From: Candidatus Anstonellales archaeon
Lineage (GTDB): Archaea > Micrarchaeota > Micrarchaeia > Anstonellales > CG1-02-47-40
Reading direction: 5' to 3'
Length of the DNA: 64,000 nt
NCBI GenBank assembly: GCA_038869735.1
Contig: JAWCQO010000003.1
Location: 27,696 to 91,695, forward strand
Shown one piece after another: positions 60,229-64,000 of this stretch. Position 1 is the stretch's first letter; every line of letters begins with the position of its first letter. The position numbers were made by a program, and so were the translations under genes. The notes beneath the pieces are model-generated. The model did not search any database, was not told where the DNA came from, and saw nothing but the letters and a program-made list of their open reading frames with translations.

Positions 60229-61500
60229 TTATCGTTTGTCATTGAATCTCTCAATAAGTTTCTTTGCCATCTCTACACTTATCTTTTTTTCTCTAATCAT
60301 CTCCTCAGCGATTCTATCTACAAGTTCGCCAGACGCTCCGGCGGTTGCTGCTATATTTCTTGCCGCAAGCCTCATATGTCCCCTCTGAATTCCTTCTGTT
60401 GAGAGCGCCCTTAGAGCCGCAAAATTCTGTGCAAGACCAACAGCAGCAAGCACACATCCGAGTTCTTTTGCACTCTTTACCCCCAAGATCTTTAGAGCAA
60501 CTCTTGCAACAGGATGAACTTTAGTAGCACCTCCAACAGTTCCAACGGCAACAGGAATTTCAATCTCTCCTTCCAAATCACCTTCAGAGTTCTTCCAATA
60601 TCGCGTAAGCGGTCTGTATCCACCACTAAGTGAAGCAAATGAGTGAGCGCCCGCTTCAATAGCTCTAAAATCATTTCCAGTTGCAATCACTACTGCATCT
60701 ATACCGTTCATTATTCCTTTATTGTGTGTAGCACACCTATAGACATCATTTGCAGCAAATTCGTAAGCATCAAGTATTCCTTCAATTGCATCTTCCCCTA
60801 TCTCTTCTCTTTTCCATACCGCCCTAGCTTTCGCAGTTCTATATACTGCGAGATTTGAAAGAATCCTCAACCTCACCTTTCCGCCAGTTATCTTCTCAAT
60901 CTCAGGAGAAATGGACTCAAGAAGAGAATTGACTGAGTTTGCCCCCATCGCATCGCAGACATCTACTAAAAGCTCAATTATGAGCATATCGCCTCTTCTT
61001 GTCTCAATAAGCCGATACCTCAACTCTCTAACCCCTCCACCATACTTTGTCATCCCATCATTCTTCCTTGCTAATTCTAGAATCTTTCCAGAATTTTTTC
61101 TTACAGCTTCGATTGCCCGTTTTGCATCATCCAACTTCACAATCTGAATTTGTCCGACCATTACCGATGACGAACACTCAGCCCTAAATCCGCCACCCGA
61201 GCGTGCAAGCTTTGCTCCATTTGACGCAGCTGCCACAACCGATGGTTCCTCTATCGCCATAGGAATAAGATATTCCTTTCCATTAATAACAAAATTAGTA
61301 GCAATACCAAGCGGAAGAGGAAAAGAGCCTATAACATTTTCAATCATACGGTCTGCGACTTCTTCATCTAAACCTCCAAATTTCTTTAGGATTTCAACTT
61401 CGTCAGGCTCCAAACCAACCTCTTTTGCTATTATCTCCCTTCTCTCCTCTGTAGAAAGCTTATACAATCCAGAGATATCTGACTTTACCATTCCAATCAT
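60229..61500 (-). CDS. Hydroxymethylglutaryl-CoA reductase, class II type
   Basis: A 423-residue enzyme of the mevalonate pathway. It shows class II (MvaA-like) features: it begins ISGLYKLSTEERREII, then ENVIGSFPLPLGIATNF, EEPSVVAAASNGAKLA with the catalytic Glu, VDVCDAMGANSVN, GIMNGIDAVVIATGND with catalytic Lys just upstream, GTVGGATKVHP, and RGHMRLAARNIAA with the catalytic His region. Many archaea use class I; class II occurs in several lineages and may reflect transfer. ATG 61500 or 61491 can start it; a TTTATAC box lies 20-26 bp upstream. It heads an operon with glycan-assembly genes and supplies the isoprenoid precursors for their carrier lipid. Confidence 0.92.
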   Translation of the reverse strand: MIGMVKSDISGLYKLSTEERREIIAKEVGLEPDEVEILKKFGGLDEEVADRMIENVIGSFPLPLGIATNFVINGKEYLIPMAIEEPSVVAAASNGAKLARSGGGFRAECSSSVMVGQIQIVKLDDAKRAIEAVRKNSGKILELARKNDGMTKYGGGVRELRYRLIETRRGDMLIIELLVDVCDAMGANSVNSLLESISPEIEKITGGKVRLRILSNLAVYRTAKARAVWKREEIGEDAIEGILDAYEFAANDVYRCATHNKGIMNGIDAVVIATGNDFRAIEAGAHSFASLSGGYRPLTRYWKNSEGDLEGEIEIPVAVGTVGGATKVHPVARVALKILGVKSAKELGCVLAAVGLAQNFAALRALSTEGIQRGHMRLAARNIAATAGASGELVDRIAEEMIREKKISVEMAKKLIERFNDKR

Positions 61501-61532
61501 TCATTCTCTTCAAAATAAGTATAAATAAATAT

Positions 61533-61652
61533 GGTGTCAGCAGCAATGTGCTTTCCCGCCAACAAGGCAGTACACTGGCAACATCGTGGGAGGGCTTAAC
61601 TTCCAAGTTCGGGATGGGTTTGGGTGTTTCCCCTCCCCTATGGCCGCTGACG
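61533..61652 (-). rRNA. 5S ribosomal RNA (isolated)
   Basis: On the minus strand the 120-nt sequence has the conserved 5S core: GGGGAAACACCC, CATCCCGAACTTGGAAGTTAAG and CCCTCCCACGA. Its ends GTCAGCGGC and GCTGCTGAC pair to form helix I. No 16S or 23S sequence lies within the window, so the gene is unlinked from an rRNA operon. A TTTTTAAA box is located about 25-30 bp upstream. The end positions are good to a base or two. Confidence 0.95.
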
Positions 61653-61722
61653 TTACTTACTATATATATTGAAGTTTAAAAATCTACTTTTTAAACATGC
61701 TTTTATAAAAATAAGACGTGCT
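61653..61722. promoter_or_regulatory. Divergent promoter region for 5S rRNA and tRNA-Val
   Basis: A 70-bp A/T-rich gap with two TATA-like elements. TTTAAA-type sequence at about 61676-61683 faces the 5S gene (about 25-30 bp from its 5' end), and CTTTTTAAAC at about 61687-61696 faces tRNA-Val (about 27-35 bp). TTTATAAA at 61702-61709 is closer and could be an alternative. Confidence 0.55.
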
Positions 61723-61794
61723 GGGCCCATAGTCGAATGGTAAGACGTCTGCTTGACGTGCAGAAGATTAGGGGTTCGATTCCTCTTGGGCCCA
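61723..61794 (+). tRNA. tRNA-Val (anticodon GAC)
   Basis: A 72-nt class I tRNA: acceptor GGGCCCA paired with TGGGCCC, discriminator A, D arm GTCGAATGGTAAGAC, anticodon arm TCTGC-TTGACGT-GCAGA giving anticodon GAC, and T arm AGGGG-TTCGATT-CCTCT. No intron. CCA is not encoded (the next bases are TGG). Confidence 0.95.
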
Positions 61795-61811
61795 TGGGTA
61801 TACTCCTAGTT

Positions 61812-61865
61812 CCCACTGCCCCCAGTCTACTACCAAAACCCACTGCCTCAAGTCCACTACCAAAA
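61812..61865 (+). repeat. Two tandem copies of a 27-bp unit downstream of tRNA-Val
   Basis: Units 61812-61838 and 61839-61865 both start CCCACTGCC and end ACTACCAAAA, differing at only a few positions between. The surrounding gap 61795-62029 has no recognisable gene. It may be slippage-derived non-coding sequence. Confidence 0.8.
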
Positions 61866-61965
61866 CTAACCCACAATTTATTCTCTATTAATCCAAATTA
61901 ATCTAAAGGCAAGGGGTTTTGGCTTTCCAATAGTCCGCTCCTCTCCAAAAGCCGAAAATTTTTAC

Positions 61966-61995
61966 CTATTTATAACTATTTATAACTATTTATAA
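61966..61995 (+). repeat. Three perfect copies of a 10-bp unit CTATTTATAA
   Basis: Three exact tandem units (61966-61975, 61976-61985, 61986-61995) in an A/T-rich gap just downstream of the small membrane protein gene on the minus strand. The 10-bp period equals about one helix turn. No spacers or cas genes are present, so it is not a CRISPR array. It could hold multiple TATA-like sites or be neutral slippage. Confidence 0.85.
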
Positions 61996-62029
61996 CTAAA
62001 TCCGCCTATTCACACCTATTAATTTTCAT

Positions 62030-62380
62030 CTATTCGAATTTACTCCCCGTTTTTTTCTCTTCAACCGTATACTTTTGCGAGAGAATGGTTTTTTCCATCT
62101 TTAAAATAGCCATATAAACCAGAACCATGAAGAATAACTCTATCGCAAGCCTTATTATTTTGGAATAAAAAGCTGGAAGAAGCTCTGAAATATCCACAAT
62201 CTCCAAGAGAAAAAATAGCAAAAAGGCAAAAGAAATCAACTGTACTGTATTCTTTAGGAAAATTCTTTTCTTTGCAAGCTCAATTAATTTAAAAAACTTC
62301 CAGAAGAGGTAAAGCGAAACAACTAAATTTATAAGGTGCATTATTCTTTCAAAATTCACACTTTCGAGAAAAGTCACCAT
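62030..62380 (-). CDS. Small membrane protein of unknown function
   Basis: An approximately 116-residue protein with three or four hydrophobic segments (about 12-32, 40-63 and 78-100) and a charged C-terminal tail (EEKKTGSKFE). No named family is recognised. The start is uncertain: ATG 62380 is used, TTG 62386 or an internal ATG before HLINLV are possible. It is divergent from the adenylosuccinate lyase gene, whose leader it faces. Confidence 0.5.
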   Translation of the reverse strand: MVTFLESVNFERIMHLINLVVSLYLFWKFFKLIELAKKRIFLKNTVQLISFAFLLFFLLEIVDISELLPAFYSKIIRLAIELFFMVLVYMAILKMEKTILSQKYTVEEKKTGSKFE

Positions 62381-62458
62381 TCCCAACCATCCCCATGCAA
62401 AAGCATTTCTTTACCTTTAAATAAAAAGGTTTTGTATCCAATAAATAGGGTGGTTGAT

Positions 62459-63778
62459 ATGCCCACATGCCCTTTCGAGGATAGATACCGAACAGATATG
62501 AATGAATTATTTGAAAAAAAACATATCATAAATACGTGGATGAAAGTTGAGCTTGCTCTCGCGCGTGCCAACGCAAAGCTTGGGCTCATACCAAAAGATG
62601 CTCCTGCGGATATCGCGAAAGCTATGGAGAGCGTTTCTATTGAGGAAATAGAGAAGGTGGAGTCAGACATACATCATGACCTAATGGCAATGGTCAATGT
62701 CTTATCCTCAAAATGTAAAAAGTATGGTGGTTTTGTTCATTTGGGCGCAACCTCATACGATATAGAAGATACTGCTACTGCTCTTATTTTCAGAGATGCC
62801 ATCTCTCTATTGCAAAGACGCCTTGAAACACTAAAAAAAATTCTAAAAAAGCTTGCAATAAGGCATAAAAAAACTGTTTGTGTAGGTAGAACGCACGGAC
62901 AGCATGCGGTTCCAACAACCTATGGGATGAAATTCGCTCTCTATTACCAAGAGCTAAAACGCCACATGGATAGACTCACCTGGGCAAACCACCGCATAGC
63001 TGTTGGAAAAATGTCAGGTGCTGTAGGCACGATGGCAACTTTTGGTGAGTACGGACCTCAGATTCAATCTCTTGTCTGTAAGGAACTAAACCTACGAGAA
63101 GCAGTCATAACCAATCAGGTAATACAGAGAGATTCCCATTCAGAAGTCTTATTCGTGCTCGCGCTTATTGGTACAACTCTCGAAAAAATTGCCAAGGAAA
63201 TACGTAATCTACAAAGAACAGAAATAGGGGAAGTTCTTGAGCCTTTTTCAGAAAAGCAGGTTGGCTCTTCAACTATGCCACAGAAGAGAAATCCGCACAA
63301 GTCTGAGCGTATATGCTCTCTTGCACGGATACTTAGAGCTAACTTGCAAGTTGCTCTTGAAAATGTTCCACTTGAACATGAAAGGGACCTAACCAATTCA
63401 GCAAATGAGCGCTATATCTTCCCTTCCTCATTTATAACCCTTGATTATATGCTTCTGCAGATGTGCTCAATCTTGGAGGGCCTTCAAATAAATGTTGATG
63501 CAATAAATAGAAATCTTGAGCTTACAAGAGGTCTTTTTCTTGCTGAAAGAGTTATGATGGCTCTCACCAAAAAGGGAATGGGAAGACAGGAAGCACACGA
63601 ACTTGTGCGAAAGTGCGCTCAGGAAGCATACAAAAAAAACATACATCTTAAAACAGCTTTAGAAGCAGACCCCAAATGCATGGAACTTCTATCTTCTTCT
63701 GAGCTTTCGTCTCTTTTTGATCCTTCTACTTATATAGGAAAGGCAGAAGAGATAATAGACAAAGCTCTTGCCGATTAG
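62459..63778 (+). CDS. purB: Adenylosuccinate lyase
   Basis: A 439-residue fumarase/aspartase-superfamily enzyme for purine synthesis. It cleaves SAICAR to AICAR and adenylosuccinate to AMP, releasing fumarate. Seen: EDRYRTDMNELF near the N-terminus, HLGATSYDIEDTA, VGRTHGQHAVPTTYG with the catalytic His, the superfamily signature GSSTMPQKRNP with the mobile-loop Ser, and ERDLTNSANERYIFP. ATG 62459 follows GGGTGGTTGAT; a CTTTAAATA box lies about 40 bp upstream. Longer frames run into the divergent gene and are not used. Confidence 0.95.
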   Translation: MPTCPFEDRYRTDMNELFEKKHIINTWMKVELALARANAKLGLIPKDAPADIAKAMESVSIEEIEKVESDIHHDLMAMVNVLSSKCKKYGGFVHLGATSYDIEDTATALIFRDAISLLQRRLETLKKILKKLAIRHKKTVCVGRTHGQHAVPTTYGMKFALYYQELKRHMDRLTWANHRIAVGKMSGAVGTMATFGEYGPQIQSLVCKELNLREAVITNQVIQRDSHSEVLFVLALIGTTLEKIAKEIRNLQRTEIGEVLEPFSEKQVGSSTMPQKRNPHKSERICSLARILRANLQVALENVPLEHERDLTNSANERYIFPSSFITLDYMLLQMCSILEGLQINVDAINRNLELTRGLFLAERVMMALTKKGMGRQEAHELVRKCAQEAYKKNIHLKTALEADPKCMELLSSSELSSLFDPSTYIGKAEEIIDKALAD

Positions 63779-63975
63779 TGATCCTCCTTTTCCATCATCC
63801 GTTGCAATATCAATTCATACATAAATCTTAAACTAAATACCTCAACATTTGCGTACAGCCAAACCAGCTTAATAAGTTCTTCCAATTGTGCTGAAATCTG
63901 CCAAAAACCATTATCGGTGTCATTATATTCGTTTCTTTTCAAATGTTCGAAGATTTCATAAGACCGGTTAAACAT
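63775..63975 (-). CDS. Hypothetical small protein
   Basis: A 66-residue acidic, helix-rich frame (MFNRSYEIFEHLKRN and later LEELIKLVWLYANVEVFSLR) with an in-frame stop just upstream of its ATG, so it is complete within the window. Its stop overlaps the end of purB by 4 bp. I recognise no family. It is supported only by its size and amino-acid composition, and by the lack of any alternative gene in this stretch. Confidence 0.4.
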   Translation of the reverse strand: MFNRSYEIFEHLKRNEYNDTDNGFWQISAQLEELIKLVWLYANVEVFSLRFMYELILQRMMEKEDH

Positions 63976-64000
63976 GCTGTTTGAAATTCTTTAAGTTACC

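Noticed and set aside
61966-61995. Possible CRISPR array
   Set aside because: Three 10-bp units with no spacers and no cas genes anywhere in the window; too short and directly adjacent.
62336-62458. N-terminal extension of adenylosuccinate lyase
   Set aside because: It lies in the divergent leader region; the family N-terminus and a GGTTGAT site fit ATG 62459.

Overview
The window is archaeal. The evidence is A/T-rich TATA boxes about 25 bp upstream of start codons (several genes look leaderless), GGTGAT/GGAGG-type ribosome sites inside operons, an AglB oligosaccharyltransferase, a geranylgeranyl-reductase-type flavoprotein, KaiC/RAD55-like ATPases, FlaI/TadA-type pilus ATPases, an archaeal-style pilin, a PAC2 proteasome chaperone homologue and a tRNA-Leu with an anticodon-loop intron. 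The pilin N-terminus and the gene style resemble DPANN lineages such as Micrarchaeota or Diapherotrites, but the sequence alone does not fix the lineage.

Layout: (1) 1-5.5 kb holds a pilus-type ATPase (cut by the left edge) with two membrane platform proteins, a divergent pilin, and a small module of two membrane proteins, a P-loop-less KaiC-like protein and a true KaiC-like ATPase. (2) 5.8-12 kb, minus strand, holds an intron-containing tRNA-Leu and a compact operon: geranylgeranyl reductase, cis-prenyltransferase, DUF192 protein, second pilus ATPase, double-length platform protein, PAC2 protein. (3) 12-60 kb is a very large surface-glycan island. It has AglB, two flippases, an AglH/WecA-like phospho-GlcNAc transferase, five GT4-fold (GT-B) and two GT2 glycosyltransferases, three GT-C-like membrane transferases, and an AglB-like paralogue without the catalytic motif. 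(4) 60-64 kb holds class II HMG-CoA reductase, an isolated 5S rRNA gene divergent from tRNA-Val, short tandem repeats, adenylosuccinate lyase and two small unknown genes.

The glycan island encodes nucleotide-sugar supply lines that can be read as pathways. A UDP-2,3-diacetamido uronic acid route (UDP-sugar dehydrogenases, WbpB-like dehydrogenase, a fused WbpD/WbpE-like acyltransferase-aminotransferase, WbpI-like epimerase) is followed by an AsnB-type amidotransferase that may convert the uronate to a uronamide. A GDP-heptose-type route is present in two versions; one is an operon carrying its own transaldolase, which could supply sedoheptulose 7-phosphate. A dTDP-4-keto-6-deoxyhexose branch (RmlA, RmlB) lacks RmlC/RmlD but has a sugar aminotransferase nearby. 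The likely overall picture is assembly of a complex N-glycan on a polyprenyl carrier, made by the neighbouring isoprenoid genes, and its transfer to surface proteins such as pilins or an S-layer. That overall picture is inference. No CRISPR array, insertion sequence or phage gene was seen.
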